From Marthasterias glacialis (taxonomy: Eukaryota > Echinodermata > Asteroidea > Forcipulatida > Asteriidae), in the NCBI GenBank assembly GCA_911728455.2, contig OU452227.1, positions 13,842,110 through 13,906,109 on the forward strand: 64,000 nt of DNA, in the 5' to 3' direction. The notes under the pieces are model-generated. The model made no database searches, was not told the origin of the DNA, and saw nothing but the letters and a program-made list of their open reading frames with translations. The translations under genes and the position numbers were made by a program. Shown here piece by piece: positions 22,604 through 35,736 of this stretch (its first letter is position 1; every line of letters begins with the position of its first letter).

Positions 22604-25420
22604 TGCTGATGAGCTAAATTCAAATCAAGCCTACACACAACCGCGGGATGTTTCGAAGGCTAAGTGATAAAAATTCTCACATCAGTCTCTTCCTAAAAAC
22701 ACTTTTGATTGGCGTTATATATTTCTGAACGAAGCAGACCATTTCATTGCGCAGGGTGCAGGGTGTGTCTCAGCACTAAGTCTACCAGGTCTCTCTCATC
22801 TTGGTGACTGTAATTATATATATATATATATATTAGTAAAAAGCTTTTACCTACGATCGAACATTTCAAAGTGTTTAATTTAACGACAGATTTGCCCAGT
22901 TAAACAAATTAACAAGTACATGAATAGGCCCTTTAGACTGTACAGGGGTAAAGTTCATGCAACCACTTTAAGATGTCAATTAAGATGTTGACATTGCTAA
23001 ATGGGCGGGGAGCTTAATCCAACTGTGATATACACAAGGAATTGGTATAAAAGGAATGTTCATTATCGGTGTCAGGAAGGTACTTTAATTAAAAAGTAGG
23101 CCGTGAAAAAGAGTGAACACTAATTGCCTTAATATATGTTTTGCTGCGCTTCCACGATTCTTAATAAAAACAATTAAAAAATAAGTGTTTTACGTCGTAA
23201 GCTTTGTATCGCCATTTCCCTTTGCCCAATGGAAACACTCTTTTCTTCAAGGGGTAAGAACATTACATTACATTACATTGGTAATATGTACGGAAGCGTA
23301 TTTTAGGACAGGGCAGAAAAAAATCCGGATTACTATTTCACCCGGGCGTTACACTATTTCGCCGATTGCACGACCAATGTTTACATGTCATCACGTGACT
23401 TGTAGTGGCTACAACGTCATCTGAGCTGATGGCAAAGACATGGAAAGACTACATGCTGTGACCGACAGAGGGACACCGACAGTTGCTTTTGGTAATAATA
23501 ACACAGTTACTATTAAGGCCTTTTGTGACATTGATTTTAATCACGGTACTGTTTCATAAACTACCAGTATTCTACTTTACAAAAGAGGTTTATTTTGAGT
23601 TATGCACTACCGGCGTTGGACGACGATGTAGTCACCTGTTGATTTTCTTTTTAATGTAAATTACTGTAATAAAAGTACAGACTGTTGGACAAGTTAGCAT
23701 TTATACCTAGCCTAGAATTTCAAACAGACAAAGGAATCACACAGTTTTAGAAAGCATTTTCTTTTGGATGATTTCAGCTTCAAAATTGTAACATTCTTGT
23801 GTTGAAAAGTGTGTAACAGCGGTCGTCTTGCACCAACGTTAGCTGCAACTACCACATCCTGGACATAACGTTCCTTATAGAAGTACAACCTGTTTTTGTG
23901 GCCGCCGTATAAGACTCAGGTATTACTTTACTATGCACACATTATTAGCAAATAAATAAATAAATAAATACATAAATAAATAAATAATAAATAAAAGTAA
24001 ATGACATAAAATGTTCACGAAATCGTGAATATTATATTATGCGCACATTCGCAAACTACGGTATTCACTACAGTGAGACATGCGCACATGTTCGCGATAT
24101 GCGATGTCCCTTCAGGGCCACGGTATTATAGTAAGGTTCAGCTGATGCTCCCAAATCCATGAACAACCATAGGTGAACTCATAGAGGTGTTAAGACAAAA
24201 CGACCGATCAAACAAATTAGTTCATGAAGACGCGAGCACATGTGACATAAAAACATTGTCATTTGTGCATATTGTTCTTTGCTCGATAGGTTCCATCTAG
24301 TTGTTGCTTGTATCATCAAATACTGTTTGTCTGTAAGTAATTTATGCACTGTAAGTAATTTATGCACAAACATACTCCAAATTTGGAGACCGAATCTTTT
24401 CGCGTATACTGCGGGGGTCTGTGGGACGCGCCCCTCACTACAAATCTACCAATTGGGTTCAGTACCAACAAAATAATGTTTTGTTGGTTGTACATTAAAA
24501 GTGACCTGTGACTTAATAAAGAAAAAATGCATTACTTCTATTCTAGTATTTGTATCTCTTGTTTAGAGGCTTTAGTGGGTCTGAGACATATTAATGACAT
24601 TTTTATTTATTATTTTTTTTTATATACTTGTGACTTGACCTGGAAAACTTTAAATGCAACTTTATTGTGCTCGCTATTTTCCAAAAGATTAAGTAGAAAT
24701 AATAATAAGAATAACAATGGGTAATAATCTGGGTATTCAAATAGATTGAAACATCTGAAAGCTCAATGATTACAAAGTTGTTATTGGTACAAATTATTCA
24801 GAGAAACTTGCAACATCCAGGTTTACGTGCCGGTGTTCTTCCTACTGAGCTTTCAGCCCTATATGTTGGCGGTCTCCCTATTTTGTCATTAATCTTTGTT
24901 CGGGTGCGTTCATGTAGTTCAACATATTCCACGTCTTTTTTTCACTCGAGTCTAAACACTAGACGCTTAATTTAAATAGTGGGAAATAATGATTAGTTTC
25001 AGCTCATTTTTGAGAATTGACTGATTGTAAAGCTCATAACAGTAGTCCTACAAAATTATCCAGAGAAATATTTCCGTCTTAAATAATAACAAAGTTGAGA
25101 AAATGTCATTCGAAGAACCACGACGACTGCATCAATCGAAAATGTCAGTGCTTATAAGCCTACTTTAGAATGTTATCGATATGTCCATGTCACACAGCAA
25201 TTTACCACCAATCAGTTCCAGGCAATCTGCATGAAAGAAGAAACACATTCACAAACATTACATTATTTTCTTTGGGTCTGTTAATAAAATGTGGTGTGTT
25301 TTTTTCGCCACCGAAATGTTCCTGTTGCATGCAGAGCAGTTTGGTTGCCTCCAAGATCAGGGACCCTCTTCTGCAGGGCCCCACACCGGGGTCAGTATTA
25401 TTTTGCTGAGCTATGCTTTT
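22604..25420. other. Spacer between second and third receptor
   Basis: It contains an AT dinucleotide run (22815-22834), a TAAA-type run (23949-23997), sequence homologous to the upstream flanks of the other paralogues (for example AATGTTCATTATCGGTGT near 23057, matching 34003 and 40495), a dispersed E-box repeat (23345-23480) and GAAAGCTCA repeat copies. No gene supported. Confidence 0.5.
23345..23480 (+). repeat. Dispersed repeat carrying an E-box, copy 2
   Basis: CGATTGCACGACCAATGTTT, ATCACGTGACTTG and CAACGTCATCTGAGCTGATG align with the copies at 18775 (plus) and 56400 (minus). Confidence 0.7.
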
Positions 25421-25423
25421 TGT

Positions 25424-25488
25424 AGCTCTATGAAATTGGACTCAGGCCCAATGAGTGAGATATCATTAGGGCCCAATTTCATAGAGCT
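25424..25488. repeat. Short inverted-repeat element
   Basis: AGCTCTATGAAATTGG (25424-25439) and its exact complement CCAATTTCATAGAGCT (25473-25488) flank a small GGCCC-containing centre. Related single ends occur at about 25650 and 59710. A MITE-like palindrome. Confidence 0.8.
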
Positions 25489-25526
25489 TAGCAAAAACAA
25501 GCGGGATACCAATCACATCGGTACAC

Positions 25527-25610
25527 ATGACCAGGTGTTTTGGCTGGTAACCTTGTTCTGGTCAGCATATGACCAGGTGTTTTGGCTGGTAACCTTGTTC
25601 TGGTCAGCAT
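25527..25610. repeat. 42-bp perfect direct duplication
   Basis: Two identical, abutting 42-base units (25527-25568 and 25569-25610), each beginning ATGACCAGGTGTTTTGGCTG. A recent duplication inside spacer DNA. Confidence 0.95.
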
Positions 25611-25754
25611 ACTTTTGTTGCGCCTGAATTACTTTTCATGCTTCAACAGCTCTATGAAATCGGGCCTGTGGACCGACGTCATCATCACAATATTCTTGGT
25701 TGCGTCATTTTGGAACTCAATGTCACTGTGTGTTGTAGTGTGGTGAGCAGTTTA

Positions 25755-26165
25755 GGCATGTAGCTGATCCACTTTACGCGCCGCTCAAATATGGTATCCC
25801 GCAAAAAAGGCATAAAATCAAAGAGCAACTGAACCCCTCTCATTCTTCTTTGATTTAGAAGCTGTCGACGTCTAACTTAACTGTATGCAGTTTAGGGGTG
25901 ACAGCGTAAAAATGATTCATTTAAGGTAGGATTGCGTCAAAATACTTTCATTTTGACACGCGCGAACTCATTTTGACACGTGCGTACAAGCGCCCCTACA
26001 ACATAGATATGCCATATCAAGGCGCTCGAACGTTTTTAACAAGCGTGCGCGCAATTAGCAGTCAGTTTTGAGAACCAATCGGCGTTGTTTTTCAGAGCTT
26101 CCCTTCCAGGGGTTAGAGACGAGAGGTATCGATACGGCGCGCTGCCCATGGTGGCGAGGTTGTCA
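25755..26165. repeat. Duplicated spacer, copy upstream of the third receptor
   Basis: Homologous in order to pieces of 18680-19645 (see that entry), with internal rearrangement. It supports a duplication unit that included intergenic DNA. Confidence 0.65.
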
Positions 26166-27069
26166 CACAACCTCTCTACGGGAAGTGAGGGTGAACAGAA
26201 AATGTTCGTAAGCAAAAAAGATTATAAGCTACCACACAGGCGCAAGTGGAACACAAAAAATAGCGCTAGTTTGCGTCCCATGTCAAAGCTCGACCGTCAG
26301 TGTGTTCAGGATATTATTAATTATCACACAAGTGCGAGTGAAATACGGATTATAGCACTTCTGGGTCCCATATCAAACTATAGGCCGAAGGTCGACTTTG
26401 TTATGAGACGAAGACATAGCGCTTTATTTGTCCGTATTCCACTCGTGCTTGTATGATAACTAATAATACCCTGAACACACTGCTCACTTTATATTAACTG
26501 TAATGGCGTTTCCGATTAAGCAGCTCGCTGGACTCAATTGAAGTGCACATCAGTCTTAATTGCCAAGCAAAGTGTGATTCATCAGAATACAAATGTTTAT
26601 GCTGATACTTACTGACAACTCATCCTACGATGAATCTTAGTGCTTTGTGACATTGGACTCAGTGCCCATCATGTTTTGTGTAAAGTCCGCATTACATTAT
26701 GGAATTACGGGGCCCTATATGCTAATACTAATTACCATGTACCTGGCAGAAATCTGCCAGGTATATCCTAATTTTCATTACCCGCTACCGGTCCCTATAT
26801 TCAGTCAGAACGTAAACGATGTAGGGACTGGGAACCAGGCTAGCTGCGGATGAGACTGGATCGCCACATGCGCAGAAAAGAGGTTTCCCCTAGCAACAGC
26901 CGCAGCCGCAGCCGCAGCTGCCAGTTCGTACGCGGCCTATACGTCTCCTCGGGTTGTAAGGAGTTTGGGCGGTAGTCTCTTCGCAGATGGATGCTGCGAA
27001 TTGTGTTAATGACGCAACAGAAAAAAATGGTGTATTTACTCGTCCAAAGCCAATAAAGTATGCATACCT

Positions 27070-28179
27070 TTAAAAATATATGTGTGGCAGTGGGAATTCA
27101 AAAGACACCGGGTTTGTTTTATTCTGCATGTTCATCTGCCCCGCTGTGGATCTACTATCTGCCGTCCGTTGACCTCTTCTTGAGTTTCTCAGACAGCAGA
27201 TGATTTTTGAGAAGCCTATCCTAAAGGACGAGTTGGTAAATGCATAAATAAAGGGGTTTATTGCGCTGTTGATAAATCCTAACCAGGTGAAAGCTAGCTT
27301 TATGGAACTGATTGAGTTGCACTGTCCGGTACACAAGGGACTCATGACGTTGAGAGTGAAAAATGGCAGCCAACACAGCAAGAATGCCCCGATCACGAGC
27401 CCTAAGGTCTTTGCCGCTTTGAACTCTGAATTCAAGGCAGTGGCTGTTGTAGATGTTCCGGTGCTAGCTGCACCACCGCCTCGGTGTATGCGCATAGCGT
27501 CTTGGTTGCCGTCACTACCACTTAGCGCCATCCGCCCTCGATGTATTCTCCTGATATGTGCTCGAGCTGCAAGGAACGTCTTAGTGTAAAATATCATCAT
27601 AAAGATAGCAGGGAATACAAAGGAGACGCAAGACGAGATAATACTGAAGAATGGCGAGAAAGAGGCTTCGAATTTGCATCTATTTATGTGGCCTAGTCCC
27701 AACTCGAAGCAAACCCACATGCCGGATACACTCAAGGCAAGACCCCATGCTGCACCGATGAGGACAAGTGACAACTTCCTAGTCATCTTGGCTGGGTATG
27801 TCATTGGGTGAACAATAGCCATGTATCGATCACCAGATATAACACACAAGTGAAAAATGGAGGCTGATGAAGCACAAATATCTAGAGTATTAACAACGTA
27901 GCAAAGTTTCTCCCCGCTGGACGTTTGTCCAATCATGTCCGATATGAAGATTGGAATGACAACTCCTCCAACAAGTAAATCGGCACACGCTAGAGACACC
28001 AAGAAACTGTTGGCGATGCTCTGTAGGCTTTTATCCCAAACGAAAGCGATTATAACCAGGAGATTTCCAGAAACCACAATGAGAGCGAGCAATGAAGCGC
28101 CCACTGTTGCCGTCACCAGAGTTACCGATATTTCAGCCGCGTACATTTTCTGCGAATCGTTGCCTATGATTGTATCCAT
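27070..28179 (-). CDS. Amine-type rhodopsin-class GPCR, intact paralogue
   Basis: A complete single exon of 369 residues. The N-terminus has a glycosylation site at Asn7. Landmarks: Asn39 (1.50), Asp67 (2.50), Cys93 (3.25), Asp100 (3.32), GDRY 116-119, Ser182/Ser183/Ser186 before Pro190 in TM5, CWLPFF 269-274, and NPFIY 308-312. Position 7.43 is Phe302. The third inner loop is about 55 residues, with the basic motif MRIHRGGG and a Ser/Thr/Ala-rich tract. The tail begins after [12 protein letters not shown] and ends in HIYF. A plasma-membrane amine receptor is the best family-level call; the ligand and G-protein are unknown. It lies between two paralogues on the same strand. The start is preceded by CCGCA and followed by G, an acceptable context. 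Confidence 0.92.
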   Translation of the reverse strand: MDTIIGNDSQKMYAAEISVTLVTATVGASLLALIVVSGNLLVIIAFVWDKSLQSIANSFLVSLACADLLVGGVVIPIFISDMIGQTSSGEKLCYVVNTLDICASSASIFHLCVISGDRYMAIVHPMTYPAKMTRKLSLVLIGAAWGLALSVSGMWVCFELGLGHINRCKFEASFSPFFSIISSCVSFVFPAIFMMIFYTKTFLAARAHIRRIHRGRMALSGSDGNQDAMRIHRGGGAASTGTSTTATALNSEFKAAKTLGLVIGAFLLCWLPFFTLNVMSPLCTGQCNSISSIKLAFTWLGFINSAINPFIYAFTNSSFRIGFSKIICCLRNSRRGQRTADSRSTAGQMNMQNKTNPVSFEFPLPHIYF

Positions 28180-31100
28180 TGCGGATGAGCTAAATCCAAA
28201 TCAGGAAATACACGACCATGGGATGTTTAGAAGGCAAAGCGATAAAGATCCTAACACCAATCCTTCCTCAGATGATGCCTTTTTGTTGCACATGGCTTTT
28301 TCATGTGTGTCACCAGTACGTTTACCAAGCATATGTGCTCCATAAGCTTTGCTCGCAGATTCCAATCAAATAGTATGCAGCAAATGGTCGTCAAAATCTC
28401 TATTCCAGAGGGATGCTTATGCGTCAAATAAAGTGATGTCAAATGGACAGACTCTGCAAATCACCTCGCAAAGAAATTAAACGCCGTGCCGTTGTGTCAG
28501 TACACATACCTTAATAGAAAATCAACTCTTCCCGTCAGTTTGATGATGTGATGCAATTCTTAACACTGTCTAATATGCTTTGTGTAGCGCCGTGCCTCTT
28601 GCCTGACAGGAATAACTCATCGACGGGAATTAACCAAAATATTATACATAATTCATTGCTTGGTATTATACGGAGCTTTTAAAGGGACATATTATGTGAA
28701 AACAAATATTGAAAACAAAATCTTCGTTCGAACGCAAAAAAAAAATCTTTGTTTGAAGGAAGACTTTTTCGTTCGAACGAAGATTATTTTCGTTCGTACG
28801 CAGGTTGTTTTCGTATGACAGAATATTTTTTTTTTCGCGTGTTCATCGAGTTATACATGATGACGTCAAAACATTTCTGAAAAGCATTAGTAGAGAGCGT
28901 TATTGCTTTTTTGATTTATTCATTTATTTATTTTATTGTTGCCCATTGTTGGTGCTCAGGTGATCGTGGTCAACAGATTTTTTTCATGAAACGACTACAC
29001 ACAAATATGAAATAATGTTAAGTGCTATGAATGAGCCGAACCATGAGCACGGTGCAGTATAATGTATTTTGCTGTCAGCTAAAACTGAACTGGCTCACAA
29101 TCCAGACAAAACAAACGACCACCGTCTAGAAAACCGTCTATATATACATGAATCAAGGTTACAGCTTAGGCTCCCAACGCCTTGAACGCCCGTGACGGTG
29201 TCAAGGAGAAAATGATCACAGAAACATTGTTTTTTTCGTTATGAGGCTGCTACATAAGACATAATTATATTGTAGGCAAATTGATTTCTGCTCGATAGGT
29301 TCCATCGATTTTTTATTTTTTATTTTTTTGTTGTTGCTTTTTATAGAATACCGTATTAAACACAGCTAGTATTCTGTTGAATTTCGATTTTGAATCTATT
29401 TGTGTAAACTGTGGGGACACGCCCCTGACTACGCTACCAAACTTGGTTTCAATTTCAGAACACATTGCGACATCCTGAAGCCCAATGACATGATTTTAAT
29501 TGTACAATGACATGATTTTAATTGTACTATTGTAGTGAAACTCGGTGTGGAGTCAAGATTCGGGTGCTGTCATTCACTTATTTATTATCTCCTCATAAAG
29601 AAAACCTAGACACAATCAGCAATCATCAGTGTCAATGGTATATCTAGTAGAATTACATACAACAACGCTATTTACGTTGTTTGTAGACATAGTTTTGCAT
29701 AATGTCCACAGTTCGTACTCGTCAAACATGAGTTTCAATCTAAATTTAAATAATTCAACCCCACAGTACGATGTTGATTTCTTACCAGCCAGTACTGGGG
29801 TGGACCAGGGAGGTCTCCTCTCTTGGTTGTTGCTATCTATTTAAGTGTCATTTTGGCCCGCTAAATATTAATGAAGTGAGTGATACAAACTCGCTGTTTC
29901 CCCGCCGAGGCTCGCAACGGAAAAGACCTGATCTTTTTCAGGCGGGAAGCCACCGCACTTTCCACTTGACCCCCAATCCCTCCGCAACTGCCAGAATAGA
30001 CTGGTTCACCCAAGAGACCAAAGTTTCCCCCCTGATCCAATATCAATATACAAGTTGTCTTTTGAGAGGTAATTACATACAAAATAACCTTATTACCACC
30101 CATGGAAGCTAATTAACTTTGACCCTCGTTATGCAAGACCTATTTGCACCCCAGTGTGCCCTTGACAACCATGTCTTAATAATCCGCCGCACATGAACTT
30201 TAACAGTATCAAGAATGAATAGCGCCCTCCATCCATTGTACATCTACTACATAAAAATTGTGAACCAATCATATATGGATCGTAAATTATTAATCAAAAA
30301 TCAATTAGATTCATGGAATCACCACACTATTTGTTAGGATTGTTGTGGTTAGTATGGTGACAGTGTTTTATAGCATTTGTCTTGACCGGATTACTCACTT
30401 TGTTCTTTGTTGTCCAAAGTTTAAATGAAAAAACTAGAAAAATTGTAAAATTCGAGGTCATAGATTCAAAACTTTGAAAGCTCATCGATTATAAAGTTCA
30501 CATTGGTACCAATCCTTCAGAGAAATATTTTCATCAATTTCTACTACTGAAGTCTAGAAAATTGCATTGAAGATCCATAACCAATGTTTTTTTTTAGTAT
30601 GTGCGTGTGTTGTTTCTTCTTCAATAAAATAAGAAAAGAGATGTGATTGACCCTATCAGGACGGGGGAAGGGGGTGCACAATTTGCCCCTTTTCTTACTT
30701 TTGACCGGTACATCCGATCGTCATAAAACTTTCCCGTCTATCTAAGGTCAGTTTGTAAAACTATTGTGGTTATTGGGGTCAGTTTCTATCATGGCAACCG
30801 TTTGTTTGACCTTGGGTCAAACATTTTCAAGTGATTCTTTGTGTCTTTTTCAGCAAACTTCCCACCAGTTTTTGAGTTTGTTCCCCGAAAAAGAGGTAGT
30901 AAAGTATCACGTGATAGTGTTAAATGCATCGTGGAATTCAAAATGGCCGCCATAACTTGCAGCCATGTTGGATTTTCTGCTTGCAGCCTGTATTTAGAGG
31001 TTCAAACTATATAGTTTTTTTTAATCAACGAAATATTTTTAACAGCCTTATAATTTTCAACTTATTAGGCCAAGAAATACTGTAGAATTGTCAACCACGC

Positions 31101-31480
31101 CTAATTATTCCAACAAATTAACAATAAAAAAATACGAAAAACAAACTAGTACCTTAAAAGGTAATCCCAATCAAGCATATCAAAATTAAAAAAAAAATGT
31201 AAAAATTCAAAGCATTTGGCTCCCAAAATATGAAAATTATGGGGGAAAATACGTTGTTTGACCAAAAATGCCCTCTGAAGACATTTTATTGTGGCAAGTT
31301 TAATAAAATTCAGTCGAGAACTTTGGAGAATACAATGGGGGACACTTTGTGCCACAACCCCAGTTCCCGTAAATCCAAAACAAGCCCGGTCCTGATAGGG
31401 TTGAGTTTTCACAAAATTTAATGGACGGCGCGTTTATCGAGGAAGAATTAAACTCTTCCGAAAACCAACAATGCACAAAA
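28180..31480. other. Spacer between third and fourth receptor
   Basis: No gene supported. It holds a perfect 16-base inverted repeat (28719-28734 with 28770-28785) built on the palindrome CGTTCGAACG, copies of the 20350-type dispersed repeat (29380-29460, 30475-30575), and a variant of the GCGCCC motif at 30220. Confidence 0.5.
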
Positions 31481-32160
31481 GATGTTAAATTTTAAATTCA
31501 TCATTCGTTTAATAAACCACCTTATTTAAATCAGCTGAATTCAAAATACTGCACTCAAATAATGTTTTCTTATAAAACTCTTTCTATAGACCCCTTTGAC
31601 TGACGTCACACGCGGCTAGTGTCTGTCCATGGTCTGCTATTTCGGGAGTCAAAACGCATGTAAAGATAATTGTATGATGCTCGTTTAATGTGAGGCTCTT
31701 GAAGACGCTAGGTGGCAGCAGACTTACCAGGTTTAACCAATGTTCTCGGAAATGTGCGCACGCTCAGAGCTGCCTGAACAATAAGTCTCCCATTGCGCAA
31801 AGTCTCCCATTGCACGCGCGTCGCCTAAAATCCCGGCATCAAACAGAAACACATGTGAATCTAACTCACAAAATAGCGCAAACAAGATTACTCTTGTGAT
31901 GACGTCAGGTGAATTGGTTCAATAAATCACCGTTTATGCAAGACCATGCAAAACCGCATTATTGCACAAATCAAAGAAAGAAGTAAAAACTACTTAATTA
32001 ATACAAAATCACGTCGTCATGTCCTGCATACATTGGGTGTTGAACAGACGTTCAACAATAACATAACGAAATACATCTCTGAACAGAGGCTGCCCTTAGA
32101 AACAGCCCCGGATGCGAACTGTGTGTTTAATCTTCCGCAACACGATGAAGTAATTTACTT

Positions 32161-33267
32161 TTAAAAATATATGTGTGGCAGCGGGAATTCACCTGGAAAT
32201 GAAACCGGGTTTATATTTATCTGCATGTTCCTCTGCCCCGCTGTGGATCTACAATCTGCCGTCCGCTGACCTCTTCTTGGGTTTCTCAGACAGCAAATGA
32301 TTTTCGAGAAGGCTATCCTGAAGGACGAGTTGGTAAATGCGTATAAGAAGGGATTAATTGCACTGTTGAAGTAACCTAACCAGAAGATATGACTTCGTAT
32401 GGAATTGCACTGTCCGGTGCACAAGGGACTGATTACGTTGAGAGTGAAAAATGGCAGCCAACACAGCAAGAATGCCCCGATCACGAGCCCTAAGGTCTTT
32501 GCCGCTTTGAACTCTGAATTCAAGGCAGTGGCTGTTGTAGATGTTCCGGTGCTAGCTGCACCGCCGCCTCGGTGTATGCGCATAGCGTCTTGGTTGCCGT
32601 CACCACCACTTAGCGCCATCCGCCCTCGTTGTATTCTCCTGATATGTGCTCGAGCTGCAAGGAACGTCTTAGAGTAAAATGTTATTATAAAGATAGCTGG
32701 GAGGAAAAAGGAGACGCAAGATGAGATAATACTGAAGATTGGCGACGGAGAGGTCCTGCACCCAGTATTATTTATGCGGCCTAGTCCCAACTCGAAACAA
32801 ACCCACATGCCGGATACACTCAAGGCAAGACCCCATGCTGCACCAATGAGGACCAGTGACAACTTCCTAGTCATCTTGGCTGGGTATGTCATTGGGTGAA
32901 CAATAGTCATGTATCGATCACCAGATATAACACACAAGTGAAAAATTGAGGCTGATGAAGCACAGATATCAAGTACATTAAAAACGTAGCACGGCGTCTC
33001 CCCGCTGGTCGTTTGCCTAATAGTTTTCGCTATGAAGTTTGGAATGATAACTCCTCCAACAAGTAAATCGGCACACGCTAGAGACACGAGGAAACTGTTG
33101 GTGATGCTCCGTAGGCTTTTGTCCCAAGCGAAAGCGATTATAACCAGGAGATTTCCAGAAATCACAATGAGAGCGAGCAATGAAGCGCCCACTATGGTCG
33201 TCACCTGAGTTGCCGACGATTGACCCTCGTTCAGTTTTTCCGAATAGTTGCCTATGTTTTTATCCAT
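32161..33267 (-). CDS. Amine-type rhodopsin-class GPCR, block A copy
   Basis: A complete single exon of 368 residues. Landmarks: Asn7 sequon (NYS), Asn39, Asp67, Cys93 and Cys170 for the outer disulfide, Asp100 (3.32), GDRY 116-119, Ser182/Ser183/Ser186 and Pro190 in TM5, CWLPFF at 269-274, and NPFLY from residue 305. Tyr is present at 7.43, as is standard in amine receptors. The second outer loop has an extra sequon (NNT at 166). The third loop is almost identical to those of the paralogues, while outer loops 1 and 2 differ. The tail ends in FPLPHIYF. Ligand unknown. The receptor at 38884-39990 is its nearest relative and was probably made by the block A/B duplication. The start context is GCAATGG. 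Confidence 0.92.
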   Translation of the reverse strand: MDKNIGNYSEKLNEGQSSATQVTTIVGASLLALIVISGNLLVIIAFAWDKSLRSITNSFLVSLACADLLVGGVIIPNFIAKTIRQTTSGETPCYVFNVLDICASSASIFHLCVISGDRYMTIVHPMTYPAKMTRKLSLVLIGAAWGLALSVSGMWVCFELGLGRINNTGCRTSPSPIFSIISSCVSFFLPAIFIITFYSKTFLAARAHIRRIQRGRMALSGGDGNQDAMRIHRGGGAASTGTSTTATALNSEFKAAKTLGLVIGAFLLCWLPFFTLNVISPLCTGQCNSIRSHIFWLGYFNSAINPFLYAFTNSSFRIAFSKIICCLRNPRRGQRTADCRSTAGQRNMQININPVSFPGEFPLPHIYF

Positions 33268-33544
33268 TGCTGATGAGCTAAATACAAATTAAGTCTACAC
33301 ACAACCATGGTGTTTAGAAGGCTAAGTGATAAAGATTTCCACACCAATCTGTCCTCAGATCATGTTATGTCATTTGTTTTATACCTGAACGAAGCAGACC
33401 GTTTGTTGCAAAGGGTTTTGTGTGGCACATGTACGTTTACAAGGTCCTTTTTATACATATTGGTGACTCTTGAGCCATTTCGCACGTATCTCATAACAGC
33501 AATCGCTGATATAGGAACTGATATAAAGCGTTTTTAACTACTTT

Positions 33545-33950
33545 TATTAACGTTTGTTAGTAGGTTGAATAGCCTAATGAATATAGACACTACGGAGGTA
33601 AAGGCATCATCTTGCTGTCACTCAAAATGTCAATTAAAATGTTTATTGCTCTGTTGGACAGAGATTTAGTTCGGTTTTGGACAATTCTTAGGCTCATGTT
33701 TGCTCTTTGTATTTTAACATGTCCGTACTGTTTTTCGTAAGTTTATAGCCGCTGGTATTCTAGGATACTTTGTGTGTTGATGTTTTTAAAGACTAAATGA
33801 ATAAATAAAAATATAAACAAATAAATTATATGAAGCGCTTTTACCTACTTTAATTAACGACGTTTGTTATTAGTTTGAATATCCTGATGGATATAGACAC
33901 TGCGGAACCAAAGTACCATCTTGCTGTCACTCAAAATGTCAATTAAGTAA
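33545..33950. repeat. Upstream repeat pair of the block A receptor
   Basis: Two roughly 100-base copies (about 33550-33645 and 33850-33950) with ATATAGACACT-CGGA and CATCTTGCTGTCACTCAAAA. Block B has the equivalent pair at about 40205-40295 and 40325-40420, so this internal duplication predates the block duplication. It could hold shared promoter elements of the receptors. Confidence 0.65.
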
Positions 33951-34184
33951 AAAGCTTAATTCATCTGTACACAAAAGGGATTTGACATTTTAATAAAGAA
34001 TGTTTATTATCGGTGTTCGAAAGGGTATTAACTTTAGTCATGCATTGAATAAGATTGGACCTATTGTCCCATTTATTGACCTCCCCCAAAGCAAGTATAA
34101 TAAAATCAATTTTAATCAAGCTCAATAAACTACATTTATATTCGAAAAAAGAAATTCAAAAAAGAATAAGAAGTACACTAAGAA

Positions 34185-35736
34185 AAACAAACAAACAAAC
34201 AAAACAAACAAACAAACAAACAAAACAAACAAACAAACAAACAAACAAACAAACAAACAAAACAAAACAAACAAACAAACAAACAAACAAACAAACAACC
34301 CAACAAACAAACAAACAAACAAACAAACAAACAAACAAACAAACAAACAAACAAACAAACAAACAAACAAACAAACAAACAAACAAACAAACAAACAAAC
34401 AAACAAACAAACAAACAAACAAACAAACAAACAAACAAACAAACAAACAAACAAACAAACAAACAAACAAACAAACAAACAAACAAACAAACAAACAAAC
34501 AAACAAACAAACAAACAAACAAACAAACAAACAAACAAACAAACAAACAAACAAACAAACAAACAAACAAACAAACAAACAAACAAACAAACAAACAAAC
34601 AAACAAACAAACAACCCAACAAACAAACAAACAACCCAACAAACAAACAAACAAACAAACAAACAAACAAACAAACAAACAAACAAACAAACAAACAAAC
34701 AAACAAACAAACAAACAAACAAACAAACAACCCAACAAACAAACAAACAAACAAACAACCCAACAAACAAACAAACAAACAAACAAACAAACAAACAAAC
34801 AAACAAACAAACAAACAAACAAACAAACAAACAAACAAACAAACAAACAAACAAACAAACAAACAAACAAACAAACAAACAAACAAACAAACAAACAAAC
34901 AAACAAACAAACAAACAAACAAACAAACAAACAAACAAACAAACAAACAAACAAACAAACAAACAAACAAACAAACAAACAAACAAACAAACAAACAAAC
35001 AAACAAACAAACAAACAAACAAACAAACAAACAAACAAACAAACAAACAAACAAACAAACAAACAAACAAACAAACAAACAAACAAACAAACAAACAAAC
35101 AAACAAACAAACAAACAAACAAACAAACAAACAAACAAACAAACAAACAAACAAACAAACAAACAAACAAACAAACAAACAAACAAACAAACAAACAAAC
35201 AAACAAACAAACAAACAAACAAACAAACAAACAAACAAACAAACAAACAAACAAACAAACAAACAAACAAACAAACAAACAAACAAACAAACAAACAAAC
35301 AAACAAACAAACAAACAAACAAACAAACAAACAAACAAACAAACAAACAAACAAACAAACAAACAAACAAACAAACAAACAAACAAACAAACAAACAAAC
35401 AAACAAACAAACAAACAAACAAACAAACAACCCAACAAACAAACAAACAAACAAACAAACAAACAAACAAACAAACAAACAAACAAACAAACAAACAAAC
35501 AAACAAACAAACAAACAAACAAACAAACAAACAAACAAACAAACAAACAAACAAACAAACAAACAAACAAACAAACAAACAACCCAACAAACAAACAAAC
35601 AAACAAACAAACAAACAAACAAACAAACAAACAAACAAACAAACAAACAAACAACCCAACAAACAAACAACCCAACAAACAAACAAACAAACAAACAAAC
35701 AAACAAACAAACAAACAAACAAACAAACAAACAAAC
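34185..35736. repeat. Giant CAAA tetranucleotide array, about 1.55 kb
   Basis: About 388 repeats of CAAA/ACAA, nearly pure. Nine interruptions of the same form, AACCCAAC, start near 34297, 34612, 34633, 34729, 34757, 35429, 35581, 35653 and 35669. The array has no stops in several frames because a 4-base unit cycles through Thr-Asn-Lys-Gln (plus) or Cys-Leu-Phe-Val (minus); these frames are artefacts. The equivalent place in block B (about 40676-40735) has only a few degenerate units, including AACCCAAC. Confidence 0.97.

Noticed and set aside
27269-27589. Plus-strand open frames opposite the receptors (also at 21759, 32399, 39122)
   Set aside because: Antisense shadows; they recur only because the receptor DNA is duplicated.
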